From the NCBI GenBank assembly GCA_948648655.1, contig CAPKVJ010000011.1, positions 1-29,476 of the forward strand: a DNA stretch of 29,476 nucleotides, given 5' to 3'. Below, in pieces: positions 7,957 through 15,057 of the stretch. Position 1 is the stretch's first letter; each line of letters opens with the position of its first letter. The translations under genes were made by a program, and so were the position numbers. The DNA is from an uncultured Candidatus Saccharibacteria bacterium. GTDB taxonomy: Bacteria; Patescibacteriota; Saccharimonadia; Saccharimonadales; Saccharimonadaceae. Below the pieces are notes generated by a model. It saw nothing but the letters and a program-made list of their open reading frames with translations, did no database searches and was not told the origin of the DNA.

Positions 7957-8034
7957 TTATTTCTTCATTAGCTTATGTAAAGCATCAAGAACATTCTTTT
8001 CAGTCTTTTTAAATCTGTCCTCTGATTTAATCAT
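7957..8034 (-). CDS. 25-codon ORF resembling the first helix of a TetR repressor
   Basis: The ORF MIKSEDRFKKTEKNVLDALHKLMKK-stop is preceded by AGGA at good spacing and by TGA-TATAAT 24 bases upstream. The pattern DRFKKTEKNVLDAL resembles the opening helix of TetR-family DNA-binding domains, but the rest of the domain is absent. It may be a truncated remnant or a leader peptide for the following 154-aa gene, whose ribosome-binding site lies in a hairpin between the two. Confidence 0.45.
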   Translation of the reverse strand: MIKSEDRFKKTEKNVLDALHKLMKK

Positions 8035-8082
8035 AATAATCCTATACTTACTACTATTATTATATCATCAGGCGCATTTATC

Positions 8083-8122
8083 ATTGACATTGTAAGCTCT
8101 TAAGAGAGCTTACAATGTCAAT
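8083..8122. repeat. Perfect 18-bp inverted repeat with a 4-base loop
   Basis: The left arm at 8083-8100 (ATTGACATTGTAAGCTCT) is exactly the reverse complement of 8105-8122, with TAAG between. No T-run follows on either side, so it is not an ordinary intrinsic terminator. It lies about 35 bases upstream of the promoter of the 25-codon ORF, near the distal edge of the island. Confidence 0.9.
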
Positions 8123-8360
8123 AGGTCTACTAGCCTAGTCTCTATATATTGTATATATTACTAATAGTTCGTAATTGGTTTCGTTGTCATGGTTTTAATA
8201 TATGAAATCTTGCAGTTCAGGGTTAAGTTTACTTTCGACCAAATTGAAGTCTGGCCGCCATGTTGGATTCACAATAACGTATTCAACTACCCCACAGAGA
8301 GGTTCGTAGAGATTTAGACACCGCGCACCAACGACAAAAGACACCAAATGTGGTGTTATT
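8123..8360. other. AT-rich intergenic stretch without a convincing gene
   Basis: The part nearest the palindrome is AT-rich (runs such as CTATATATTGTATATATTACTAATAG). Further on is a 6-bp hairpin ACACCA/TGGTGT at about 8341-8356. A 9-base match to the tRNA-Leu 3' end (GCGCACCAA) lies at 8323-8331, equal to 58-66 at the tRNA. Frames on the minus strand stay open here but show no recognisable protein. Confidence 0.5.
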
Positions 8361-8558
8361 TTGTTTGTGCGCAGCGGTAAAGATACTATCGGAGATAACA
8401 AATTGAAGGACTCTGGGCAGTATAGTTATTATTGGTCTACTATGGCTAGTTCTAGTATTTACTACGCTTATTTCTTGTACTACAACAGTAGTAGCATTAA
8501 CTCATCAAGTGATGGCGGTTGCTATAATGGCTTCCCCCTCCGCTGCCTAGCTAGTTAG
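8355..8558 (+). pseudogene. FISUMP-type surface protein, 3' remnant
   Basis: The frame reads LFVRSGKDTIGDNKL, then GQYSYYWSTMASSS, AYFLYYNSSS and GFPLRCLAS before its stop. The order VRSG, G-Y-YWS, AY-LY, G-F-x-RC is the end of the Fibrobacter succinogenes major paralogous (FISUMP) domain, common in large secreted repeat proteins of Saccharibacteria. Only about 65 residues remain; the frame upstream reaches a stop at 8307 and shows no FISUMP homology. There is no start codon with a ribosome-binding site, no signal peptide and no remaining N-terminus, so I call a truncated gene, perhaps cut by insertion of the island. Confidence 0.75.
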
Positions 8559-8579
8559 AGTATAGGTAGTAGGAGGATA

Positions 8580-8616
8580 GAAAAGAAAAAATACCGCCGA
8601 CAGACCGCCAGCGGTA
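8580..8616 (-). terminator. Intrinsic terminator of the MFS transporter gene
   Basis: Minus-strand stem TACCGC/GCGGTA (outer arms 8592-8597 and 8611-8616) is followed by a run of six T and further T-rich bases, directly after the transporter stop codon. Confidence 0.75.
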
Positions 8617-8622
8617 AATTCC

Positions 8623-9801
8623 CTACTCTTTGCGCAAACCATACAGAATCATCAAGCCAAAAGGCAAGAAAATACAAACTGTAGCGAGAGGGGCGAATTG
8701 GAGCCGAATATCAGCCGCCCAACCTACCAGCCATGTTGCCGGGATATAAACTAGGCGAGCTACTGTCTGCGCTAGAGAAATAACAGATGTCTGCCTATCG
8801 GCCGAAGCATAACGCTGCACTAGGGGCATCAAAGTCGCTCCAGTCCAACCCTGAACAATGCCCATCAAAAGATAAACTCCGATAGTAAAAATATTCAGGC
8901 GCCAGCCAAGTAAGCTCATGCTGATAACCATAATACCGAGCGGGATAGCGAAAATCTGCCATTCTTTGAACTTAAGTAGGTATTTTGCGGCGATACGAGA
9001 TCCGATGAGGCATGTAATTGCATTCAAAGCCCAACCGACAGACACTAGAACAAGCGGTACTCCGGCCGCCAACATCATAGGCGTAAACACCCAGATGATG
9101 GCATGTGTCATTTCGCGACCGATAGCAAAAGCAAAAATTCGCAAGCGAAGCGGGCGATTAGTGAAGCTCGATTGTACGATTTGTAGCATATCGTACAAAG
9201 GATTACTCCGTGTAATCAATTTCTCACTATTATCCGTGATGAAACAACTGGCTATACCGCCTATGAGATATGGAATCCCAGACAGAAGAATAGCCAAGCG
9301 GAAGCTAATTGCACCAATTGGACCACCTAGCCAAACGAGAATTAATGTGCTGATGTAGTGCAGACAATTTAAATAGGCAGTTTTCTGACGGAAATAATCT
9401 TCGCTAGGATCGATTTTCTTGCAAAAATGTTTCAATAAGCTCTGATCAACGCCTTGACTTAATGACATGAAACAGCCCAGCAAAGATTCACAAATTACAA
9501 CGGATAAAAAATCATTGGCAAAAGCATAGCCAGCAAAAGTCAAAGCCGTACCAAAATCTCCGATAATATTGGCCCATTTACGACTAAAGCGATCCGCCAC
9601 CCATCCGAGCGGAAGATTGAGGCCGATCATGATAATCGTAAAGATAATCTGGGTCTGGGAGATTTGGAGCTGATTCAAGCCAATCGACTGAAAAAATGGC
9701 GTCATAATCGACATCGATAGCAGTCCAGCGGTAAGTGCCGACTCAAACATGACGAGGCGCAGATTGTGCATAGCAGTAGAAATGAGATTTTTGGTTTTCA
9801 T
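8623..9801 (-). CDS. MFS transporter
   Basis: A 392-aa integral membrane protein of the major facilitator superfamily, with about twelve hydrophobic segments. The loop between TM2 and TM3 has the MFS motif A pattern GWVADRFSRKWANIIG (about residues 61-76). A hydrophilic central loop (SEKLITRSNPLYDMLQ) separates the two halves. The substrate cannot be read from sequence; the size and single-gene layout fit a drug or metabolite exporter. A near-ideal Shine-Dalgarno (AAGGAGG) precedes the ATG. The mRNA begins about 240 bases upstream at a strong promoter and includes a 37-codon leader ORF and two hairpins, suggesting inducible expression. Confidence 0.9.
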   Translation of the reverse strand: MKTKNLISTAMHNLRLVMFESALTAGLLSMSIMTPFFQSIGLNQLQISQTQIIFTIIMIGLNLPLGWVADRFSRKWANIIGDFGTALTFAGYAFANDFLSVVICESLLGCFMSLSQGVDQSLLKHFCKKIDPSEDYFRQKTAYLNCLHYISTLILVWLGGPIGAISFRLAILLSGIPYLIGGIASCFITDNSEKLITRSNPLYDMLQIVQSSFTNRPLRLRIFAFAIGREMTHAIIWVFTPMMLAAGVPLVLVSVGWALNAITCLIGSRIAAKYLLKFKEWQIFAIPLGIMVISMSLLGWRLNIFTIGVYLLMGIVQGWTGATLMPLVQRYASADRQTSVISLAQTVARLVYIPATWLVGWAADIRLQFAPLATVCIFLPFGLMILYGLRKE

Positions 9802-9847
9802 CTTAATTCCTCCTTGTGAGTAGATTTTAAAGGTACGTAAGTTGCTA

Positions 9848-9893
9848 TAGCCGCGAAATCTGCGGCTAGAAAAACGCCAAAATTCCCTTTTGG
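9848..9893 (-). promoter_or_regulatory. Hairpins in the MFS mRNA leader
   Basis: Minus-strand order: a weak CCAAAA/TTTTGG stem (9877-9882/9888-9893) followed by CG and five T, resembling an attenuator; then a perfect 7-bp stem TAGCCGC/GCGGCTA (9848-9854/9862-9868). Both lie between the leader ORF stop and the transporter ribosome-binding site. Confidence 0.45.
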
Positions 9894-9930
9894 GGCTTTT
9901 CTAGATCTAAATTGTCAGATTTGAAGCAAG

Positions 9931-10044
9931 TTAGAGATAGTTCCCGCACATTTTTGAGGTAATCCAACCGAGACCATACTTTGTGGCCGGTTTGACCGAC
10001 AATACGGTCATCAAAAACTGGTGTGCGAAAATTATCTCACGCAT
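9931..10044 (-). CDS. 37-codon leader ORF upstream of the MFS transporter
   Basis: The frame reads MREIIFAHQFLM and ends CGNYL-stop. Its ATG begins 6 bases after the -10 of a strong promoter, so it would be translated from a leaderless mRNA. It stops about 38 bases before an attenuator-like hairpin and 130 bases before the transporter gene. It resembles no protein I know; the position suggests a translation-sensing leader peptide. Confidence 0.4.
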   Translation of the reverse strand: MREIIFAHQFLMTVLSVKPATKYGLGWITSKMCGNYL

Positions 10045-10050
10045 ATTTTC

Positions 10051-10079
10051 ATTGTAGCACAGATTGCAATAAAAGTCAA
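10051..10079 (-). promoter_or_regulatory. Promoter of the MFS transcription unit
   Basis: TTGACT (10074-10079), a 17-base spacer ending in TGC, and TACAAT (10051-10056). It is nearly identical in layout to the promoter of the helicase gene. Confidence 0.8.
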
Positions 10080-10106
10080 TAGTTGAAGCTTATTTTGTGT
10101 GATTGG

Positions 10107-10153
10107 ACAAAAAATATCCCACACCGCGCACCGAAATAGGTGGTTGGTGTGGG
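10107..10153 (-). terminator. Intrinsic terminator of the helicase gene
   Basis: Minus-strand CCCACACC (10146-10153) pairs with GGTGTGGG (10118-10125), with an inner CACC/GGTG stem, followed by a run of six T. It lies 5 bases beyond the helicase stop. Confidence 0.85.
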
Positions 10154-10158
10154 GTGGG

Positions 10159-12012
10159 TTAGTTAGTTGCAAAATCGCCGTATCTGTCTTTGGCACGTTG
10201 TTGAAGCGTGGAGTGCGACCCAAAATATCGACGATACGTTCTTGTAAAAGCGAGGCTACGATGTGCTGCTATTTCCCTAAGACTAAGCCAGTGGCCCGCA
10301 TCAAGACTCGCTTCATAATAAGCTCTGAGCAACTCTTCATGCTTATCGCGTCGTATCCGTTCTTTGTTCACCTTGTCTGTAATATTTAGACAATCACAAG
10401 CCTCAGCTCCATATAAATTAACTACCGCTTGCCTTAAGATTTCCATACTGCCAAACCGACTCTTGTATGTACTATATGCACTCAAAGTCTTATCTTGGCC
10501 TATACCTGTACTGCTAAGCCACCTATTAGCTTTTTTGCAAGCATGGTAATATTCGCATAGTAGCTCCTCATCGGTTTTCGGGCCTCTCTTTGCTATGCCT
10601 AGCTCCTTAAGCATCGCATTAAAACTACCAAATACCCTAGCGCATGTAGCCGAGCATGGCGACTCCGAGTCCATATCTAGGGCACCGGCACTAATCTCCT
10701 TGCCGTTAGTAATCCTATCGTGCATAACAGCTAGGATTTCTTCCCGCGTCCAAGTACGACCATTTTTTTCCTTATTGAGTAAGTCTATAATATCTACTAG
10801 CCGTACTTTGAATTCCAGCGTAGTGATATTAAGTGTAAATTTCTCCCGAGAATCAGCATCGCCATCGCCATGCGTAGATGTTTCTTTGACCGGTGTCTTT
10901 ATTCTGAAATCGTCAATTTCTTGTTTCAGTTTAAAAACCATCTTGATACGGTCGCAGTTACCAACGAAATCAAGCACTCTGACATTTTTCTTACCTGGAG
11001 CGAGACGTGTGCCGCGACCGAGCTGCTGATAAAATACAGTGGGCGAAACAGTATTACGTAAGAAGACGATAATATTCGCATCCGGTACATCAATTCCTTC
11101 GTTCAGCATCTGCACGGAAATAATTGTACGGATTTCACCGTCGCGAAAAGCCTGCAAGGCACGCGCGTTCATAGAATCGCTTTGACTATTGTGAATCAAA
11201 GCCACATCGTCGCCCTGCATAAGCTTGGCAATTTTGCGAGCGTGTGCAATCGTCTTACAAAAAATCATCGTCTTTGGGTCTTCTACATCGGAGGAATATT
11301 CTCCAATGAGACGGACAATCTCCTCATCGCGTTTTGGCATGAATAGCGTACGGTTGAGCTGGTTGATAGAAACCTTTTCGTCGCTTTGGAGATATTTGTC
11401 AATTTGTTCCTGCGATAAATCATCTAAAACCAGCCGATAATCACACTCCGTAATCAATCCACGATTTGTAGCCTCGACAAAGTCGAGCTCGTAGACCGGA
11501 TCGCCATAAATCTCCTCGATTTTCTGGCCATCAAGACGATCCGGCGTCGCGGTCAGTCCTAATAAAAACTCGGGTTGAAAATAGCGAATCGTCGGAAAGT
11601 AGGTACAGGCATGGCTATGATGCGCTTCATCAACGATAACATAGGCAAACTCATCCTTCTGAAAATTCTTGCGATCTTTTTTCATGGTCTGAAAGGTCGC
11701 AAAGAGGAAATTCGTCGGGCGAGTTGCTTTGTCATCATTGACATACATGCCGTAGCTAAATTCTTCACCAAAGTAGTCTTTGAACTTATCCTTAGTCTGA
11801 GTAAGGATTTTCTCGGAGTGGCAAAGAACGAGCACGCGAACAAACGGTCTATCTGCGAAAAACTTCTCGACAGCGAAAGCTGAAGTGTAAGTCTTGCCCA
11901 GACCGCTCGCCATGACGACGAGAGCACGCTTTTCTCCGGCTGCGATAGTAGCATCAATCGCATCTAGGCACTCTGCCTGATACGGATATGGTTTGATTTT
12001 GTTTCTCTTCAT
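10159..12012 (-). CDS. SF2 DEAD/DEAH helicase with three C-terminal HNH-associated repeats
   Basis: A 617-aa ATP-dependent helicase of the COG1061/type III restriction-like group. Motif I ASGLGKT (35-41), DEAH (128-131), LTATP (153-157), the region near 300-309 (VQMLNEGIDVP) and motif VI QQLGRGTR (329-336) are present. The C-terminal third holds three tandem copies of the homing-endonuclease-associated repeat, each with a W near the start and an aromatic-Gly-Ser core: 420-472 (VFGSFNAML), 480-532 (RFGSMEILR) and 556-607 (YFGSHSTLQ). These repeats are thought to bind DNA. I chose the ATG at 12012, which has an AAAGGGAGGG ribosome-binding site, over a TTG 11 codons upstream. The role is probably DNA repair or defence; no nuclease domain is seen. 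Confidence 0.88.
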   Translation of the reverse strand: MKRNKIKPYPYQAECLDAIDATIAAGEKRALVVMASGLGKTYTSAFAVEKFFADRPFVRVLVLCHSEKILTQTKDKFKDYFGEEFSYGMYVNDDKATRPTNFLFATFQTMKKDRKNFQKDEFAYVIVDEAHHSHACTYFPTIRYFQPEFLLGLTATPDRLDGQKIEEIYGDPVYELDFVEATNRGLITECDYRLVLDDLSQEQIDKYLQSDEKVSINQLNRTLFMPKRDEEIVRLIGEYSSDVEDPKTMIFCKTIAHARKIAKLMQGDDVALIHNSQSDSMNARALQAFRDGEIRTIISVQMLNEGIDVPDANIIVFLRNTVSPTVFYQQLGRGTRLAPGKKNVRVLDFVGNCDRIKMVFKLKQEIDDFRIKTPVKETSTHGDGDADSREKFTLNITTLEFKVRLVDIIDLLNKEKNGRTWTREEILAVMHDRITNGKEISAGALDMDSESPCSATCARVFGSFNAMLKELGIAKRGPKTDEELLCEYYHACKKANRWLSSTGIGQDKTLSAYSTYKSRFGSMEILRQAVVNLYGAEACDCLNITDKVNKERIRRDKHEELLRAYYEASLDAGHWLSLREIAAHRSLAFTRTYRRYFGSHSTLQQRAKDRYGDFATN

Positions 12013-12062
12013 ATAGAAACCCTCCCTTTCTATTTTTAATTGCAAAATCTACCAGATAGCAC

Positions 12063-12157
12063 ATCTTTAACAACTAACTTTTAAAGATCGTGAATCTAGT
12101 AAGTTGACATCTATAGATAATTTTGCAATAAAATTATCTATATTTAGCTTGGCTAAA
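12063..12157 (-). promoter_or_regulatory. Inverted repeats in the helicase mRNA leader
   Basis: Three stems lie in this leader: 8-bp ATCTTTAA/TTAAAGAT (12063-12070/12081-12088), perfect 12-bp ATAGATAATTTT/AAAATTATCTAT with a 5-base loop (12113-12124/12130-12141), and 6-bp TTTAGC/GCTAAA (12143-12148/12152-12157). No T-run follows the long stem, so it is not a plain terminator. The short leader ORF ends inside the long stem. Confidence 0.6.
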
Positions 12158-12193
12158 TTCAATATTACTAGGGGTGAGGCAAACCTTCCCCAT
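12134..12193 (-). CDS. 19-codon leader ORF upstream of the helicase
   Basis: The frame MGKVCLTPSSNIEFSQAKYR-stop starts 6 bases after the -10 of the helicase promoter and stops within the left part of a 12-bp hairpin. The arrangement repeats that of the MFS leader. Translation through it would open the hairpin. It may equally be a chance frame. Confidence 0.35.
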   Translation of the reverse strand: MGKVCLTPSNIEFSQAKYR

Positions 12194-12199
12194 ACTTCC

Positions 12200-12228
12200 A
12201 TTGTAGCACAAAATGTATAAAATGTCAA
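12200..12228 (-). promoter_or_regulatory. Promoter of the helicase transcription unit
   Basis: TTGACA (12223-12228), 17-base spacer ending TGTGC, and TACAAT (12200-12205) on the minus strand. Confidence 0.82.
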
Positions 12229-12270
12229 TGGTTATATCTTGTTTATGGCGAAAAACATGGCATTAGATCA

Positions 12271-12306
12271 CAAAAATCCCTACTCCCGAAATTCAGGAGT
12301 AGGGAT
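12271..12306 (-). terminator. Intrinsic terminator of the 69-aa gene
   Basis: A perfect 11-bp stem (ATCCCTACTCC/GGAGTAGGGAT, arms 12276-12286 and 12296-12306), 9-base loop, then TTTTTG on the minus strand. Confidence 0.88.
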
Positions 12307-12339
12307 CCGTACCTAAATTTGAAATCAGCGTGCTTGAGA

Positions 12340-12549
12340 TTAAGCAGCTTTTTTCTTCAGAGTCAAGAAACCGTTGCGTGGGTTTTCATTGACGACACGA
12401 TCCTCTGGCAAATCGCAAGGTGTACCTTTGCCGCCCTCTGCAGTCTTGGTGAAGAAATAAATCGTCTGTGGCTTGCCGCCGCGCAAAGTAACTTCTGACT
12501 TGTGTAGGTAGTAGGTAACGCCTTTACTGTTGGTATGTTCGTAGGCCAT
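12340..12549 (-). CDS. Small conserved hypothetical protein, 69 aa
   Basis: The sequence begins MAYEHTNSKGVTYYLHKSEV, continues LRGGKPQTIYFF, and ends NENPRNGFLTLKKKAA. I recall similar small proteins in many Patescibacteria genomes, without a known function. It is soluble and basic at the C-terminus. A GGAGGG ribosome-binding site, a canonical promoter and a strong terminator make it a well-defined single-gene unit, probably well expressed. Confidence 0.85.
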   Translation of the reverse strand: MAYEHTNSKGVTYYLHKSEVTLRGGKPQTIYFFTKTAEGGKGTPCDLPEDRVVNENPRNGFLTLKKKAA

Positions 12550-12579
12550 GAGGTCCCTCCGTTAAGTTTATATACTCTT

Positions 12580-12608
12580 ATCTTATGCTGAATCTAGAGG
12601 AGTGTCAA
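12580..12608 (-). promoter_or_regulatory. Promoter of the 69-aa gene
   Basis: TTGACA (12603-12608), 17-base spacer, TAAGAT (12580-12585); followed by a GGAGGG ribosome-binding site 6 bases before the ATG. Confidence 0.8.
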
Positions 12609-12613
12609 GGGTT

Positions 12614-13321
12614 TTAGGCGACTTCTTTAGAGAAGAAAAGCGCGATATGTAAAACGACCCAGATAATGAAACGTATGACGATGACAATGAAGAGGATTAT
12701 ACATGCGAGAATGGCCCAGCCAGCCCAAGTCGGGGCCCAGACAGGCGAGGCGTAATTATGGCGATAGAGCTCGGTGGAGGGGATTTTGGCGGCGAGATTA
12801 GTATCTAGGGATTCAGAGGCCGGATATTTGGCTAATTCAGTAGTCCAGCAATCGAGATAGCCTTGACTATTCCAAGCCCAGCCGTTTGCAATGGCGAGAG
12901 GGCGACAGACAGCTTGCGCAGCGGCATAAATATTACCATTGGGATTGGAGTCGTCAGCGAGCTGGGACTCGGCCTGTTCAATGGCGGCGTTAGCAGCACG
13001 AAGATATTGTTGTTCAAGATAGAATGGTCCAGTGCCGAAGACAATGGATTGAATACCATTAGTCTCAACCACGTTAACAACAATATGTGAGAAGACAAAA
13101 TCCTGAAGCTTGGCGAGTGAATCTTGGATGGCGGCATCGTCATTTGCGGCGTCGGCCTCTAAAACAGCGGCGCGGAGGTGAGACATCTTGATATGATCTA
13201 GCCGCAATAAGGTCGCGGTAACAAAAACGAGAGGAATCAAAATTAGGGCTAGCTGCCAAGTACGAATACCTCGAAAATTCTTCAAGGCCTTCTTGATGTG
13301 ATTAGAAAGTTTGCCACCCAT
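12614..13321 (-). CDS. Membrane protein with one N-terminal and one C-terminal TM segment, 235 aa
   Basis: The N-terminus is basic, then a hydrophobic helix (LALILIPLVFVTATLL, about 24-39). A mainly helical extracytoplasmic region of roughly 150 residues follows, with two cysteines (in AVCRPLAI and LDCWTTEL) that could form a disulfide. A second hydrophobic helix lies near 200-228 (WAILACIILFIVIVI). No family recognised. It is divergent from murC, with 42 bases between starts. Its own TGT-TATAAT lies 10 bases before the ATG. A role in envelope assembly is suggested only by location. Confidence 0.82.
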   Translation of the reverse strand: MGGKLSNHIKKALKNFRGIRTWQLALILIPLVFVTATLLRLDHIKMSHLRAAVLEADAANDDAAIQDSLAKLQDFVFSHIVVNVVETNGIQSIVFGTGPFYLEQQYLRAANAAIEQAESQLADDSNPNGNIYAAAQAVCRPLAIANGWAWNSQGYLDCWTTELAKYPASESLDTNLAAKIPSTELYRHNYASPVWAPTWAGWAILACIILFIVIVIRFIIWVVLHIALFFSKEVA

Positions 13322-13348
13322 AGCTGTTTTTATTATAACATACCCATA

Positions 13349-13357
13349 TGCTATAAT
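13349..13357 (+). promoter_or_regulatory. Extended -10 promoter of murC
   Basis: TGC-TATAAT ends 6 bases before the murC ATG, with no Shine-Dalgarno between. The divergent membrane-protein gene has its own TGT-TATAAT within the same 42 bases. Confidence 0.6.
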
Positions 13358-13363
13358 GGGTCT

Positions 13364-14668
13364 ATGAATATTTATATTTCGGGAATTTCTGGGACCGGGA
13401 TGGGCCCGTTGGCGTTGATGGCGCAGAGTGCAGGGATGACGGTATTTGGTTCGGATCTTGGAGCTGGGCCAATTACGCCGGAGCTAGTCAGTCATGATAT
13501 TAAGTTATGTCTGGGGGTGCAGGATGGCGAATTTCTCAAAGCGCGAGCGAAAGATGAGGGTGTGGATTGGTTTGTTTATACTTCGGCCTTACCCGCTGAT
13601 CATGCAGAACTTGCAATGGCAAAAAAATTAAAACTCAAAATCTCAAAACGTGACGAACTGCTGAATTATTTAATCAAGAAGTTGAAGTTAAAGCTAGTGG
13701 CAGTGGCAGGAACGCATGGTAAAACTACTACAACTGCGATGATTGTATGGGCAGCGCAAAAGTTAGGACTGCCAGTTTCGTATCTGATTGGGACGACTTT
13801 GCCTTTTGCGCCGGCTGGGTTGTATGACCCAAAATCAAAATATTTCATCTATGAAGCGGACGAATACGATCGGAATTTTTTGGCCTTTCAACCATGGCTA
13901 GCGGTGATTCCGACGGTTTCGTATGACCATCCTGATATTTATCCAACAGTCGAAGATTATCAAGATGCTTTTCGGAAATTTGAGAAACAGAGCGAAAATG
14001 CGTTGCATGGTGATGAAATCGCGGTTGGCTTGACTTTGGCAGGTGAGGCACGGCGCTATGATGCGACGCTAGCAATTGATGCATTAGAAAAAATGCTACC
14101 AAAGCCACGAGGTTTGGCGAAGGTATTGTCGAAACGACACAAAGAGTTGGTAAAGATTATGAATGAATTTCCGGGTGTGGGGCGGAGATTTGAACAAGTG
14201 TCGGAAGGGTACTATTCTGATTATGCTCATCATCCAGAAGAAGTCGAAGCGACTGTCGAAATTGCATTAGAAGAAGCTGATAGGCGCGGGCTAAAAGGCG
14301 TAGTAGTAGTCTATGAGCCACACCAGAATAGCCGCCAATCTGAACTGATTGATGAATATGCAGAAGTGTTTCATGGGGTGACGAAGCTGTACTGGGTACC
14401 TACCTATTTGACGCGGGAGAAAGCAGGGCTAAAAATCCTGCGACCAGAGGATTTTATCGCAAAATTAAAAAACAAAAAAATTGCAGAAGTGGCAAAGTTG
14501 GATGAGGCCCTAGCAGAAGAACTGAAGAAGTGGCATAAAAAAGGCTATCTAGTAGTGCTGATGTCAGCAGGACCGGCTGATGCTTGGATGCGCAGGTTAG
14601 TCTATGCTGACAATCAGGAATCTGCAGCAATACAATTCGTGCATGCCCCCCGTAGTGCTGGCGAGTAA
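13364..14668 (+). CDS. murC: UDP-N-acetylmuramate--L-alanine ligase-like protein (MurC)
   Basis: A Mur ligase of 434 aa, adding L-alanine to UDP-MurNAc in cytoplasmic peptidoglycan synthesis. The N-terminal substrate domain opens with GISGTGMG and FGSDL. The ATP loop GTHGKTTT is at 116-123. EADEYDRNF (164-172), GRRFE (273-277) and DYAHHPEEV (286-294) of the central and C-terminal domains follow, then YEPHQNSR (317-324) and AGPADAW (402-408). E. coli MurC is about 490 aa. Here the stretch between EADE and DYAHHP is about 50 residues shorter, and the usual HNxxN adenine-binding segment is not recognisable. A longer frame exists upstream, but the ATG at 13364 matches the family N-terminus. MurC fits better than Mpl by length. 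Confidence 0.88.
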   Translation: MNIYISGISGTGMGPLALMAQSAGMTVFGSDLGAGPITPELVSHDIKLCLGVQDGEFLKARAKDEGVDWFVYTSALPADHAELAMAKKLKLKISKRDELLNYLIKKLKLKLVAVAGTHGKTTTTAMIVWAAQKLGLPVSYLIGTTLPFAPAGLYDPKSKYFIYEADEYDRNFLAFQPWLAVIPTVSYDHPDIYPTVEDYQDAFRKFEKQSENALHGDEIAVGLTLAGEARRYDATLAIDALEKMLPKPRGLAKVLSKRHKELVKIMNEFPGVGRRFEQVSEGYYSDYAHHPEEVEATVEIALEEADRRGLKGVVVVYEPHQNSRQSELIDEYAEVFHGVTKLYWVPTYLTREKAGLKILRPEDFIAKLKNKKIAEVAKLDEALAEELKKWHKKGYLVVLMSAGPADAWMRRLVYADNQESAAIQFVHAPRSAGE

Positions 14669-14709
14669 AGACACGAGAGATGCTACGTGCGGTATTATTA
14701 GATTAGTCT

Positions 14710-15057
14710 CTACTGTTCTTTGAGCTCGCTAGGTATGCCTAAAGACTCATCCGAGAGCGGAGTTGGAGCATAGGAATCGGCAGATTTCTCCAAGCGATTG
14801 TTGATTGCGTTGAGCTCCTTGAGATACTCTGAAAGCGTTTCAGTATTAAGCTCGGCGTTTTCGGAAAAGCTGTATGAAGTATTGGTGTCAGTTTCTTCGA
14901 CAATTTCTTCTTCATCAGGCAAGAATCCTGGTCGCGAACGATCGAGATAAATGTCACCGGAATTGTGGTAAATTGCCAAACTAATACCAGTCGTAAGCGT
15001 CGTAAGCAAAATGGCACCGACGCCCAATATTGCTAAATTCCTACCGCCACGTGTCAT
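14710..15057 (-). CDS. Membrane-anchored hypothetical protein, 115 aa
   Basis: A single N-terminal hydrophobic helix (LAILGVGAILLTTLTTGISLAIY, about 8-30) followed by an acidic, helical exterior domain rich in Glu, Asp and Ser. The start codon overlaps the upstream stop (ATGA), showing translational coupling with the 184-aa gene. Last gene of the three-gene DsbA-like operon, converging on murC. No family recognised. Confidence 0.78.
   Translation of the reverse strand: MTRGGRNLAILGVGAILLTTLTTGISLAIYHNSGDIYLDRSRPGFLPDEEEIVEETDTNTSYSFSENAELNTETLSEYLKELNAINNRLEKSADSYAPTPLSDESLGIPSELKEQ

Noticed and set aside
8083..8122. Palindrome as a rho-independent terminator.
   Set aside because: There is no T-run on either strand and no gene ends beside it.
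8195..8401. Minus-strand 68-codon frame overlapping the FISUMP remnant.
   Set aside because: It overlaps the recognisable FISUMP coding end, has no Shine-Dalgarno, and shows no family resemblance.
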